Positions 25,164 through 33,669 of a stretch of 64,000 nucleotides of DNA are shown piece by piece. The notes beneath the pieces are model-generated. The model did no database searches, had not been told where the DNA came from, and worked only from the letters and a program-made list of their open reading frames with translations. Made by a program: the position numbers and the translations under genes. The stretch comes from Streptomyces akebiae (lineage in GTDB: Bacteria; Actinomycetota; Actinomycetes; Streptomycetales; Streptomycetaceae), in the NCBI RefSeq assembly GCF_019599145.1, contig NZ_CP080647.1, positions 2,542,001 to 2,606,000 of the forward strand. The letters run 5' to 3'. The stretch's first letter is position 1, and each line of letters opens with the position of its first letter.

Positions 25164-26870
25164 TTGGCATCGAACACCGCAGTACGCACCGTTTACCGAC
25201 TGTCCGGCGTCACCCCCACCACGGAAGCCATGCTGTACGCCCTCGACCTCGAACTTCTGGACAGACTCGGTGCCGATCCGCATTTACCGGAGGCGCTCGG
25301 GGTCCCGGCCGTGTACATCACCTGCGGAATGGAGCACACCGAGGCCCCTTGGTGCGAACCCATGTCGCGCAGCACCGGCATCACGGTCAGCGAGAGTGTC
25401 CGGCGCACCGCCGCCGTGCTTCTGCTCGCCGTCGACGACACGGTGTACGCCATCGGCTGTGACCAGGGGTACCGGCTGATCCCCGACCACCTCAAGGACA
25501 GGCGCTTCGGCCTCTCGTTCGCCATCCGGCAGATGGACCCGAGCCTGATCCGCGGAGCCGTGTCGAGGTCTCTCGGGCAGGCACGCACCGACATCTCCTT
25601 GGTTCCGGGCGGCGCCCCGGTCCCGCTGCTGGGCATCCGTGACCACTCGCGCATCGTGCGCAGCCTGGGCGGATACCTCGACGACCTGCCGCTCACCCGG
25701 TCGCGCTACTCGCGCGGAAAGGCCGTGAGTGCCCAGGGCGGGTGCGGACTGCGGATCGCCCTCGGAGTCGAGCCCGAGGCCCTGCTCTCCGACCTGCGGA
25801 CCATCACCAGAATCTGCCGCGAGGACATCCCGAACCAGGAACTGGAGTTCGTCGACCACATCGTCCCGGTCAGCGCTCCGACGACCCTCGACGCGCTCGA
25901 CGAGGCCCTGGACGACCGTCTCGGCCGACCCGCCGACGGAAGCATCTCCGTCTGTGTCCCCTCCGAACATCACATGGCTTACGCGGAGGCCACCACGTAC
26001 ATGACGCAGATCAACAGCAGCAACGGTGCCCTGCGCTCCGACGACTTCGACCTCGGGTACGTACTCACCCGGGCCCGCCTCGCACAGCCTGGGCAACGCC
26101 TCAAGGCGCTGCGCGAGGGAACCGTGACCCTTGCCAGGGACCGCCGAGTGAGGGCCGCCGACACTCTCGCCGTCACCAGCGCGCTGACGTGGCTGGAGAC
26201 CGGCGTCTCGCTCGGCCCCAGACGGTTCTTCCTGATGGACGGCGAGTGGTACGAGGCAGGGGCCGCCTATGTCGAAGAGTGCCAGGCCGCCGTACGGGCG
26301 CTGTTCTCACCTTCACCCTCCGTCTCCCTTCCCTCCTGGGCGGACGGTGAGTCGGAGAACACCTACAACAACAGGGTGGCTGCCGACCGGCCCGACTGGC
26401 TCTGCCTCGACACCAAGAACGTCGCCAATCCTCTCCGGCCCAGGGACCAGGTCGAGATCTGCGATCTGCTCACGCCTGACGGCACCCTGATCCTCGTCAA
26501 GCGCGCAGGCGGTTCCGGTCCGCTGAGTCACCTGTTCAGCCAGGCCAGGGTGGCGGTGGAACTGCTCCAGGAGTCCGCCCAGGTCCGCGCGGACTTCACC
26601 GCGAAGGTGGCCGGGCTGAGTGGCGGCGCACGCCTGCTTCCGAATGACTACACGCCCAAGCGGATCGTCCTTGCGATGCTCCTCAAGAAGCGCGAGAACC
26701 TGACCCCGGATTCCGTCTTCGGGTTCTCCCAGATCACCATCGCCCAGACCTCGAAGGCCCTGGCAGCACGCGGAGTGACTGTCGAGGTCGTCGGCATCCC
26801 GCAAGTCGATACTGACCCACTTTCTCCACCTTTGCACGACGCGGGAATGCGTACGGCAGTCCCTGGCTGA
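25164..26870 (+). CDS. DUF6119 / TIGR04141 sporadically distributed protein
   Basis: A 568-residue protein of the TIGR04141 (DUF6119) family, known for patchy occurrence in defence and restriction islands but without an assigned activity. The diagnostic C-terminal block is present: DRPDWLCLDTKN near residue 407, QVEICDLLTPDGTLILVKRA and GSGPLSHLFSQARVAVELLQ. The N-terminal MASNTAVRTVYRLSGVTPTT and a Gly-rich YLDDLPLTRSRYSRGK region are also typical. The conserved D-x-K and H residues in the C-terminal block hint at an enzyme core. The start is TTG 25164, 6 bases after GGAGG, which decides it. It is divergent from the methylase and is the last gene of the island. Confidence 0.85.
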   Translation: MASNTAVRTVYRLSGVTPTTEAMLYALDLELLDRLGADPHLPEALGVPAVYITCGMEHTEAPWCEPMSRSTGITVSESVRRTAAVLLLAVDDTVYAIGCDQGYRLIPDHLKDRRFGLSFAIRQMDPSLIRGAVSRSLGQARTDISLVPGGAPVPLLGIRDHSRIVRSLGGYLDDLPLTRSRYSRGKAVSAQGGCGLRIALGVEPEALLSDLRTITRICREDIPNQELEFVDHIVPVSAPTTLDALDEALDDRLGRPADGSISVCVPSEHHMAYAEATTYMTQINSSNGALRSDDFDLGYVLTRARLAQPGQRLKALREGTVTLARDRRVRAADTLAVTSALTWLETGVSLGPRRFFLMDGEWYEAGAAYVEECQAAVRALFSPSPSVSLPSWADGESENTYNNRVAADRPDWLCLDTKNVANPLRPRDQVEICDLLTPDGTLILVKRAGGSGPLSHLFSQARVAVELLQESAQVRADFTAKVAGLSGGARLLPNDYTPKRIVLAMLLKKRENLTPDSVFGFSQITIAQTSKALAARGVTVEVVGIPQVDTDPLSPPLHDAGMRTAVPG

Positions 26871-26927
26871 GTCCTACAAACCACCCCTCCGCACGCCAGA
26901 GCGACCGTTCACATCATGTGCGGGTGT

Positions 26928-26957
26928 CGCCCCACCCCGGCCGGACGGGGCGGGGCG
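26928..26957. terminator. Bidirectional hairpin terminator
   Basis: A 12-bp stem (CGCCCCACCCCG with CGGGGCGGGGCG, one mismatch) and loop GCCGGA. It lies between the converging DUF6119 and GH63 genes and separates the defence island from the carbohydrate locus. Confidence 0.6.
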
Positions 26958-26991
26958 GCGCGTCGGCTCTCCTGAGCCGTCGCCGGTCGGC

Positions 26992-28734
26992 TCAGTCCTC
27001 GTCGGTGCCGCGCAGGTGGTGTTCCCGAGCGAGCAGGAGGTAGCTGCTCGCGGTCCAGGTGTAGGCGCGGTCGCGCAGGCCGGTGCCGGTGAGGGCGTCG
27101 AAGTTCTCGGCGAACCCGTGGGTCTCGCACAGGGCGCGGAAGCGGGCGCTGACGTCGTCCGCGAGGCGTTCGTGGCCGGCGCGGCGCAGGCCGTCCTCGA
27201 CGAGGACGGTGGCAGGGGCCCAGATCGGGCCGCGCCAGTACCCGTCGGCGAGGTAGTGCGGTGAGGTGGGCAGTTCGGTGGCGAGACCGTACGGGGTCAG
27301 GTGGGCCTTGATGTGGTCGGCGAGCGCGCCGGCGACCTCGGCGGGTAGATGCTCGCCCAGCGCGATGGGCATCAGGTCGAGGAGGCCGGCGCTGCTCCAG
27401 GTGTCCCCGGTGACGGCCGAGCGGGCGACGAACCTGTCCCCGTTCCACAGCTGGTCCAACAGCGCGGCCTGGATCTCCGCGGCCGTGCGCCTCCACCGTG
27501 CGGCCTCGTTTTCCATTCCCAACTCCTTTGCCAGAAAGGTGAGTTCATGGAGCTGGAGGACGAGGAAGGCCGCGAGATCGGCGGTGACGACGACCCGCTC
27601 GGGGTCGAAGGTGGTGGCGTTGTCCCAGCCGCTGTCGTTGCCGTGCTGGTAGTGGGGCAGATCGGCACCGGGGACGCGCCGGGCGGTGAGCCAGAAGCCG
27701 GTCCAGCGCTCCAGGCGCTCGTACGTCAGGGTCAGTTCGGTGCGGTCCGGAGGTGTCGGCAGGGTGCGGCGCAGCCGGCCGAAGGCCCAGCCGTGGATGG
27801 GTGGCTTGACAAAGTTGTGGAGGACCTCGGAGTGGGTGACCGAGTCCGGCAGGGCGCCGCTCTCGTCCTGGTGGTCGAAAGGCAGGTGGAATTGGTCCCG
27901 GGCCAGCTCGGGCCGACCGGGCGCGAGGGCAAGGGCGTTGAAGCAGTGGTCCCAGCTCCAGACCTTGTCCATCCAGTGCTTGGACATCAGCACGCCCGGC
28001 CGGGTGACCAGGCCCTTCGCCGCCACGGTCGCCGACCAGACGACGTAGGCGGCGAGTTCCGCGGCCGGGGTGTCATCCGAACGCCAGGGAGCCACGGCGT
28101 CGACGAAGTCCGCGAAGGCGGTGCGCGCGGCGGCCACGACGGCGTCGAAGGGCGCCGAGGACACGTACGGGGGGCGGGCGGTGTCGAACTCCTCGATCGC
28201 GATCTCCCAGTCGCCGTCCCCCCGCGCGGACACGGTGACACCTCGGTCGGCGCCGCCCAGGGCCTGTGCCCCGACCGTGTCGGCGAGGACGCCGGACAGC
28301 AGGGTGACGCGGTAGCGGCGGCCGGTCTCGTACGAGGTGAAGACGTGCGCGTTCGCCGCCGGGTCGTGGAAGAAGTACGTGCCGCTGAACGGGGTCAGGG
28401 TCCGCGCGGCGGCGAGGACGGCGAAGTCCGGGCCGCTGCCCCGCAGGCGTACGGTGTCCGGTGTCTCGTAGGCGAGTTCGACCCGTCCCTTCCCGTCGGT
28501 CCAGGTGAGCAGGCCCGGTACCGCCTCGACGCGGGTCTCGGCCCGCTCGCCCGTCGCCGGGTCCACGGGGACCAGGCGCAGGACGCCGTGCATGCCGTTC
28601 TGGTGCGAGACGAGGTGGAGGTCCTCGGCGTAGGTCTTCTCCGCCACCACGGGGGAGATGTCGAACCAGGATCCGTACGCGCTGAACGGGATGTCGTGGA
28701 CGGAGAAGGCCGGGCCGGATCGGGCGGCGGTCAT
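26992..28734 (-). CDS. GH63-type glycoside hydrolase
   Basis: A cytoplasmic hydrolase of about 580 residues with a GH63/trehalase-like (alpha/alpha)6 barrel. Residues about 30-200 form a beta domain. The barrel carries the diagnostic MDKVWSWDHCFNALAL, YQHGNDSGWDNATTFDPERV and GYWRGPIWAPATVLVEDGLR segments; the Asp and Glu in these are the likely catalytic acid and base. Bacterial relatives hydrolyse mannosylglycerate, glucosylglycerate or alpha-glucosides; the substrate here is unknown. ATG 28734 is chosen (start of MTAARSGPAFSVHDIPFSAY). It is the last gene of the ABC-importer operon, so it probably acts on the imported sugar after uptake. There is no signal peptide, in keeping with that. 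Confidence 0.85.
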   Translation of the reverse strand: MTAARSGPAFSVHDIPFSAYGSWFDISPVVAEKTYAEDLHLVSHQNGMHGVLRLVPVDPATGERAETRVEAVPGLLTWTDGKGRVELAYETPDTVRLRGSGPDFAVLAAARTLTPFSGTYFFHDPAANAHVFTSYETGRRYRVTLLSGVLADTVGAQALGGADRGVTVSARGDGDWEIAIEEFDTARPPYVSSAPFDAVVAAARTAFADFVDAVAPWRSDDTPAAELAAYVVWSATVAAKGLVTRPGVLMSKHWMDKVWSWDHCFNALALAPGRPELARDQFHLPFDHQDESGALPDSVTHSEVLHNFVKPPIHGWAFGRLRRTLPTPPDRTELTLTYERLERWTGFWLTARRVPGADLPHYQHGNDSGWDNATTFDPERVVVTADLAAFLVLQLHELTFLAKELGMENEAARWRRTAAEIQAALLDQLWNGDRFVARSAVTGDTWSSAGLLDLMPIALGEHLPAEVAGALADHIKAHLTPYGLATELPTSPHYLADGYWRGPIWAPATVLVEDGLRRAGHERLADDVSARFRALCETHGFAENFDALTGTGLRDRAYTWTASSYLLLAREHHLRGTDED

Positions 28735-28812
28735 GTGGCGTGACTCGTTTCTGGAGCAGGGGGTGCCGACCGGCCGGCGCGGGAGGGCGCCGGTCGTCAT
28801 GGCGGGTCGGGG

Positions 28813-28848
28813 GGCTCAGTCCTTGACGGTGGCTCAGTCCTTGACGGC
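28813..28848. repeat. 18-bp tandem duplication at permease stop codon
   Basis: GGCTCAGTCCTTGACGG occurs twice in tandem (28813 and 28831). The second copy contains the stop of the permease gene; the first lies just beyond it and repeats the same last codons and stop. It looks like a recent slippage event with no effect on the protein. Confidence 0.8.
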
Positions 28849-29658
28849 GCCGGTGGTGACACCGGCCGCCACATAGCGCTGGGCGAGGACGAGGATGACC
28901 GCGGCGGGCAGTGACGCCACGACGGCGGTGGCCATGATGGCGTTCCACTCCTGGTTGTTGTTGCCGATGTAGTGGTAGATGCCGAGGGTGATCGGTTCGT
29001 GGGCGCCGCCGTTGACCAGGGTGTTGGCGAAGACGAAGTCCGACCAGGACCACAGGAACGCGAACAGCGAGACCGTGACGACGGCGTTGCGGCTCATCGG
29101 CAGGACGATCGACCAGAAGGTGCGCAGTGCCCGTGCTCCGTCCATCTGCGCGGCCTGGAGCAGTTCGCCGGGGATGCCGGACATGAACGCGGTGAAGATG
29201 AGCACCGCGAAGGGGACGGCCAGGGTGGAGTCGGCGACGATCAGGCCGGGGACGGACTGGAGCAGGCCGAGCTGGAGGTAGATGGCGTAGAAGCCCATCG
29301 CCATGATGATGCCGGGGATCATCTGGGCGGCCAGCAGGACGAAGCTCAGCAGACCGCCGCCGCGTGGGCGCAGCTTGGCCAGGGCGTAGCCGGCGGGCGC
29401 GGCCAGGGCCACGGTCAGTACGACGGTGCCGAGGGCGACGACAAGGCTGGTGCCGAGGTAGGGCAGTTGCTCGTCGAGCACGGTGCGGTAGCCGGCCAGG
29501 GTGCCGTGGGTCGGGAACAGGTCGGGTGGGCTCTTGCGCATGTCCTGGTCGCGGGTGAAGGACACGTTGACCATCCAGTAGACCGGGAACAGCATGACCC
29601 CGGTCAGCAGCAGGCCGACGGCCGTCTTCCACCAGGAGCGTGCGGCGCTTCGGTTCAT
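28834..29658 (-). CDS. Sugar ABC transporter permease (MalG-like)
   Basis: A 274-residue inner-membrane permease with six predicted transmembrane segments, the first being TAVGLLLTGVMLFPVYWMVN. The ATPase-docking EAA loop appears as LLQAAQMDGARALRTFWSIV followed by LP. It is of the MalG class (CUT1 family), the usual second permease of oligosaccharide importers. The start overlaps the MalF-like gene by four bases (ATGA). No ATPase gene lies in this operon; Streptomyces CUT1 importers normally share the MsiK ATPase encoded elsewhere, which probably applies here. Confidence 0.9.
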   Translation of the reverse strand: MNRSAARSWWKTAVGLLLTGVMLFPVYWMVNVSFTRDQDMRKSPPDLFPTHGTLAGYRTVLDEQLPYLGTSLVVALGTVVLTVALAAPAGYALAKLRPRGGGLLSFVLLAAQMIPGIIMAMGFYAIYLQLGLLQSVPGLIVADSTLAVPFAVLIFTAFMSGIPGELLQAAQMDGARALRTFWSIVLPMSRNAVVTVSLFAFLWSWSDFVFANTLVNGGAHEPITLGIYHYIGNNNQEWNAIMATAVVASLPAAVILVLAQRYVAAGVTTGAVKD

Positions 29659-30638
29659 GACAGTGCCTGCTTCCGCTGGACCCGGACGTACACCAGGCCG
29701 AACACCAGGGCGGCGACCACGAGCAGGTTGCCGACGGCCGCGCCGGGGCCGAAGGCGGGCAGAAGGTTGCCGAAGCCGAGTTGGTAGGACCAGGTGGCGA
29801 AGGTGGTGGACGAGTCCGCCGGGCCGCCCTTGGTCATGATCCAGATGATGTCGAAGACCTTGAGGGTGTAGACGAGGCCCAGCAGCAGGGTGATCGCGGA
29901 GACCGGGCGCAGCAGGGGGAAGGTGATGCGCCAGAAGCGCTGCCAGGCGTTCGCCCCGTCAAGGGCCGCGGCCTCGTACAGCGATCCGGGGACGGACTGC
30001 AGACCGCTGTAGAGCACCACCAGGTTGAACGGGACGCCGATCCAGATGTTCGCGATGATCACCGAGGGCAGTGACCAGTCCGGTGAGGTCAGCCAGTTCA
30101 CCGGGCCGATACCGACGGCGTGCAGGGCGGTGTTGACGATGCCGGAGTCGCTGTTGAGCATCCACGACCAGGTGGAGGCCGACACGATCAGCGGCAGCAG
30201 CCAGGGCACCAGGAACAGGGCCCGCAGGGTGGTGGAGAGCCGGAAGTGCTGGTTGAAGAAGACCGCGAGGGCCAGGCCGATGGCGTACTGGAGGACCAGG
30301 CACACGGTGGTGAAGACGACGGTGTGCAGCAGGGCGGACGCGAAGGTCGGGTCGTCGAAGACCTTCTGGTAGTTCGCCAGGCCGGTGAAGGGCGCGTCGC
30401 CCTCGACGAAGGAGCGGACGGTGTAGTCGCGCAGGCTCAGGTCGAGGTTGCGGTAGAGGGGATAGGCGTAGAAGAGGGCGAGGTAGAGGGTGACCGGGGC
30501 GAGGAAGGCCCAGGCGGCCCACTGCGAGGAGGTCGGACGGCGCCTCTCTCGCGCGCGGGCCCGTGGCGGGGCGGCGGTGGCCGCCCCGCTCAGGTCGTGC
30601 GCGGACCGGCGGTCCGAGAGCTGTTTCGTGTCGTTCAT
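29655..30638 (-). CDS. Sugar ABC transporter permease (MalF-like)
   Basis: A 327-residue inner-membrane permease. After a 40-residue Arg/Ala-rich cytoplasmic tail comes the first membrane helix (AAWAFLAPVTLYLALFYAYP), then a large outer loop and five further helices. The EAA motif is LYEAAALDGANAWQRFWRIT followed by FPLL. It forms the channel with the MalG-like partner whose gene overlaps its stop. It lies 21 bases after the binding-lipoprotein gene. The start at 30638 is supported by length; an AAGGA motif lies rather far upstream. Confidence 0.9.
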   Translation of the reverse strand: MNDTKQLSDRRSAHDLSGAATAAPPRARARERRRPTSSQWAAWAFLAPVTLYLALFYAYPLYRNLDLSLRDYTVRSFVEGDAPFTGLANYQKVFDDPTFASALLHTVVFTTVCLVLQYAIGLALAVFFNQHFRLSTTLRALFLVPWLLPLIVSASTWSWMLNSDSGIVNTALHAVGIGPVNWLTSPDWSLPSVIIANIWIGVPFNLVVLYSGLQSVPGSLYEAAALDGANAWQRFWRITFPLLRPVSAITLLLGLVYTLKVFDIIWIMTKGGPADSSTTFATWSYQLGFGNLLPAFGPGAAVGNLLVVAALVFGLVYVRVQRKQALS

Positions 30639-30659
30639 CGTCGGCCCGCGAATCCTTGG

Positions 30660-31907
30660 TTACTTGACGGCCGACTGGGCCTTGGCCAGCGCGTCCTTCG
30701 GCGACTCGGCGCCGCTGAGGGCGGACTGGACGGCCTTCCACATCTGCTCGGAGATCTTGGGGTACTTGGTGCCCAGGTCGTCACTGGTACGGCCCTTGGC
30801 CGCCTTGACCGCCTCGACCCACGGCTTCAGGTCGGCGTTCGCCGCGACCTGCTTGTCCTGGACTTCGGTGGTGGGAGCGACGTAGGACAGGGTGGTGTCG
30901 GTGTCGTAGAGGTTGTCGGTGCTGGTGAGGCAGGTGACCAGCTTCTGCGAGGTGGCGTAGCGGGCGGCGTCCTTCTGGACCGGGACGGTCACGAACTCGC
31001 CACCGGTCGGGGCCGCCGCGTTGCCGCCCGTGGCGGCCGGGACGGGTATCACGCCGTAGTCGAAGCCTGCCTTGTCGGCGCCTGCGAGCTGCCAGGTGCC
31101 GTTCTCGCTGAACGCGTAGTCACCGGTGGCGAACTCCTGCCAGCTGGTGGTCTGGGTGTTGTTGATGACCGAGTTGGGGGCGTAGCCCTTGTCGAGCCAG
31201 CCCTTCCAGAGGGACAGCGCGGAGGCGGCCTCGGCGGAGTCGAGTGCGGTGAGCTGTGCGCCCGAGCCCCAGAACCAGGGCAGGAACTGGAAGCTGCCCT
31301 CCTCCGTGCCGATCGCCGAGAAGGTGATCCCCTTCTTGCCGGCCTTCTTGACCTTCGCCAGCGCCGCCGTCAGCGACTTCCAGTCCTTGACCGAGGCGAT
31401 GTCGACGCCCGCCTTCTTCAGCACCTCCTTGTTGTAGTAGAGGGCGAGGGTGTTGGCGCCGATCGGCATGCCGTAGGTCTTGCCGCCGGACTGGCCGGCC
31501 GCGAGCAGGTTGGGGTCCACCGCCGAGGTGTCGAGCTTGTTGTCGTCGGTCGTGGTGAGCACGCCCGCCTCGGCCAGGGTCGAGACCACCGGGTTGTCGA
31601 CGATGAGGACGTCCGGGGAGTTGCCCTGCTGTGCCGCCAGCAGGGTCTTGTTGGGCAGGTCGCTGGTGTCGAAGCCGGTCCGCTTGATCTTCACGCCCGC
31701 GTCGGTGCCGCACTTGTCCAGCAGCTTCGTCCACGCCGAGCCCTTTGCGAACTGCGGGTACGGGTCCCAGACGGTGTACGTGCCGCTGTCCGCGTCCTTG
31801 GCGCCGGTGCTGCCCGAGCCGGAGGAGCAGGCGGTGGCGCTGACGGCCACGGCCAGGGCCGTCAGCGCCGCGGCGGTCAGACGGCGCTGTCTGGAGGTGC
31901 TGTGCAT
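30660..31907 (-). CDS. Sugar-binding lipoprotein of ABC importer
   Basis: A solute-binding protein of about 415 residues that captures the sugar outside the membrane. The signal sequence MHSTSRQRRLTAAALTALAV ends in a lipobox with Cys (VSATACSSGSG), so it should be a lipoprotein. The mature part is of the CUT1 extracellular binding fold, for example YGMPIGANTLALYYNKEVLK and FATGDYAFSENGTWQLAGAD. ATG 31907 follows AAGGAA by 6 bases and is preferred to the upstream ATG at 31931. First structural gene of the importer operon; the LacI gene on the same strand precedes it by 240 bases. Confidence 0.92.
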   Translation of the reverse strand: MHSTSRQRRLTAAALTALAVAVSATACSSGSGSTGAKDADSGTYTVWDPYPQFAKGSAWTKLLDKCGTDAGVKIKRTGFDTSDLPNKTLLAAQQGNSPDVLIVDNPVVSTLAEAGVLTTTDDNKLDTSAVDPNLLAAGQSGGKTYGMPIGANTLALYYNKEVLKKAGVDIASVKDWKSLTAALAKVKKAGKKGITFSAIGTEEGSFQFLPWFWGSGAQLTALDSAEAASALSLWKGWLDKGYAPNSVINNTQTTSWQEFATGDYAFSENGTWQLAGADKAGFDYGVIPVPAATGGNAAAPTGGEFVTVPVQKDAARYATSQKLVTCLTSTDNLYDTDTTLSYVAPTTEVQDKQVAANADLKPWVEAVKAAKGRTSDDLGTKYPKISEQMWKAVQSALSGAESPKDALAKAQSAVK

Positions 31908-32013
31908 GGCGGGTTCCTTAGTTTCTGGCATGGGTGTGCCGTGAGAGGGAGGGATGACGGGGGAACCGGGGTACGCCGAACGGCGGCGGTGGGGCCGGTG
32001 GGGCCTTCGGTAC

Positions 32014-32138
32014 GTCAGGAGGTTGACGCCCTGGGCCGGTCAGGAGGTGCAGGCCTTCGGCAGGTCAGGAGGCCGGCGTGGCGGGAAGTCGGGGCCTGCG
32101 GCGGGCGGGAGGTCAGGGCCGGTGGCGGGCGGGAGGTC
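32014..32138. repeat. Short repeats between lacI-type and importer genes
   Basis: The 240-base gap 31908-32147 has no gene. GTCAGGAGG occurs at 32014, 32039 and 32064 (25-base period), and GCGGGCGGGAGGTC at 32101 and 32125. No CGAACCGGTTCG operator is seen here. The repeat looks like a decayed tandem array; a regulatory role is not shown. Confidence 0.55.
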
Positions 32139-32147
32139 GGGTCGGGT

Positions 32148-33164
32148 TCAGGTGAGGCCGAGGGCGGGGCCGGTGCTGGCCCGCAGGGAGATCGGCGGTA
32201 CGAGCAGGTGGTTACGGGGTGACGCCTCGGGGTCGTCCAGCCGCTCGACGAGGAGGTCGACGGCGAGACGGCCCATCTCCTCCGCCGGTACGTCCGCCGC
32301 GGTGAGCTGCGGGGTCACCGTCTCCGCCCACCGGCCGGCGACCACCCCGGTGACGGAGAAGTCGCGCGGCACATGGCGGCCGGCCTGGGCGAGCCCCCGG
32401 TACAAGCCGCCCAGCGCCGCCTCGTTCAGCGTGACCAGGCCCGTGGTCGCCGGGTCGTCGCGCAGGATCCGCTCCAGGCACGCCTGCCCGGAGCGGGCGT
32501 CGTCCCCGCAGGTGTACGACCGCACGGTCAGTCCACGCTCGGCCGCGGCCTTGGTGAACCCGTCCAGCCCGCGGTGCGCGGACTCGTACCCGGCCCGCAG
32601 GAGCTGTTCGGGGCGGTTGACGAAGGCGACCCTGCGATGGCCGAGGTCCGCGAGGTGATGGACGCACGCCTCCGCCAGCGCGGTGTGGTCCAGGCCCACC
32701 CACCAGCCGCCCTCCGGCCGTGCGGTGCGGCCGATGGCGACGGAGGGGAAGTCCAGGTCGGCCAGGTGATCGACCCGGTCGTCCTCCAGCCTGATCTCCA
32801 TGAGGATCGCGCCGTCGACCCGCCGCTCCCCCAGCAGCCGCTGGAAGGAACGGTCGCTGTCGACGCCGCTGGGCGACAGCAGCACGTCGTAGTCGTGGGC
32901 CGCGGCGGCCTCCACCACGCTGCCGATGAAGTCCAGTTGCATGCCCGTGTAGTGGTTGCCGGCCGGTGGGAAGACCAGGCCGATCGTGCTGGTCCGCCCG
33001 TTGGCCAGGGCCCGGGCGCTGGCGTTGGGCCGGTAGCCCAGCTGGTCGATGACCTGCTGGATCTTCCGGCGGGTGTCGTCCGACACGGGGCGTTTGCCGC
33101 TCAGCGCGTAGGACACGGTGCTCCGCGAGACACCGGCTCGCCGGGCGATCTCACCGATGTTCAC
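32148..33164 (-). CDS. LacI-family transcriptional regulator
   Basis: A repressor of about 338 residues. The N-terminal helix-turn-helix NIGEIARRAGVSRSTVSYAL and hinge NASARALANGRTSTIGLVFP are classic LacI, followed by a periplasmic-binding-fold sugar sensor (LVTLNEAALGGLYRGLAQAG; DFSVTGVVAGRWAETVTPQL). The GTG at 33164 is fixed by AAGGAG 6 bases upstream. It lies between the importer operon and the divergent 1217-residue glycosidase. Three CGAACCGGTTCG palindromes, the form expected for a LacI operator, sit in the intergenic region, the nearest 16 bases from its start. It probably represses itself and both flanking units until a sugar product binds. Confidence 0.92.
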   Translation of the reverse strand: MNIGEIARRAGVSRSTVSYALSGKRPVSDDTRRKIQQVIDQLGYRPNASARALANGRTSTIGLVFPPAGNHYTGMQLDFIGSVVEAAAAHDYDVLLSPSGVDSDRSFQRLLGERRVDGAILMEIRLEDDRVDHLADLDFPSVAIGRTARPEGGWWVGLDHTALAEACVHHLADLGHRRVAFVNRPEQLLRAGYESAHRGLDGFTKAAAERGLTVRSYTCGDDARSGQACLERILRDDPATTGLVTLNEAALGGLYRGLAQAGRHVPRDFSVTGVVAGRWAETVTPQLTAADVPAEEMGRLAVDLLVERLDDPEASPRNHLLVPPISLRASTGPALGLT

Positions 33165-33179
33165 GGAGGGCTCCTTGCT

Positions 33180-33191
33180 CGAACCGGTTCG
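33180..33191. promoter_or_regulatory. LacI-type operator, copy 1
   Basis: Perfect 12-bp palindrome CGAACCGGTTCG, 16 bases upstream of the regulator start; well placed for autorepression. Confidence 0.75.
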
Positions 33192-33261
33192 GCGCTCCAC
33201 GGTAGCGGAGCTCGCGAACCGCGTGGATGGGTGGGCCGAGGAGGGCGCGCTCCCCGGTTGT

Positions 33262-33273
33262 CGAACCGGTTCG
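33262..33273. promoter_or_regulatory. LacI-type operator, copy 2
   Basis: Identical palindrome CGAACCGGTTCG, 82 bases (about eight DNA turns) from copy 1, which would suit cooperative or looped binding. Confidence 0.75.
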
Positions 33274-33425
33274 CGTGAAGTGAAGGTAGGAACAGGCCGG
33301 GCGGCTGTCAACACCTCGCACGGCACTTCGCATCACAGCGCGGCAATCCGGACGTCCCCTGCGCCGCCGCAGCCTTGCCCGTGTCGAAGGTATTGCTGCG
33401 CGATTTCTCCGGTGCTAACTTCCTG

Positions 33426-33437
33426 CGAACCGGTTCG
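33426..33437. promoter_or_regulatory. LacI-type operator, copy 3
   Basis: Third identical copy, nearer the divergent glycosidase gene (233 bases before its start) and probably controlling it. A weaker match, CGAACCGATTCC, lies at 33545. The rest of the 505-base region 33165-33669 holds no gene. Confidence 0.7.
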
Positions 33438-33669
33438 ACGAAGTGATCCTCCGGCGGCCGGGGCCCCGCTCCGCACAACTCCTGGTGTGCGGAGCGCCGT
33501 CACGGCCAGTCGGGCCGGCAGCCCCGCCGCGGAGCGTGGCCGATCGAACCGATTCCGCATCGCCCGCCCCTCGAACCCGCCTCACCGCCCCGGCGCGCGC
33601 ACGAACAGCCGGGCCGGGCCGAGGCGGGCCGACCGGACCCCGTCACTCAAAGGATCGAGGAAGCACTCC

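Noticed and set aside
1..26870. An integrated plasmid or prophage
   Set aside because: No integrase, excisionase, replication, transfer, capsid or terminase genes, and no tRNA attachment site were found, so the island's mode of entry cannot be shown.
33118..33669. Upstream extension of the glycosidase frame
   Set aside because: The frame is open to 33118, but the signal peptide begins at ATG 33670 with a ribosome site, and the extension overlaps the LacI operators.
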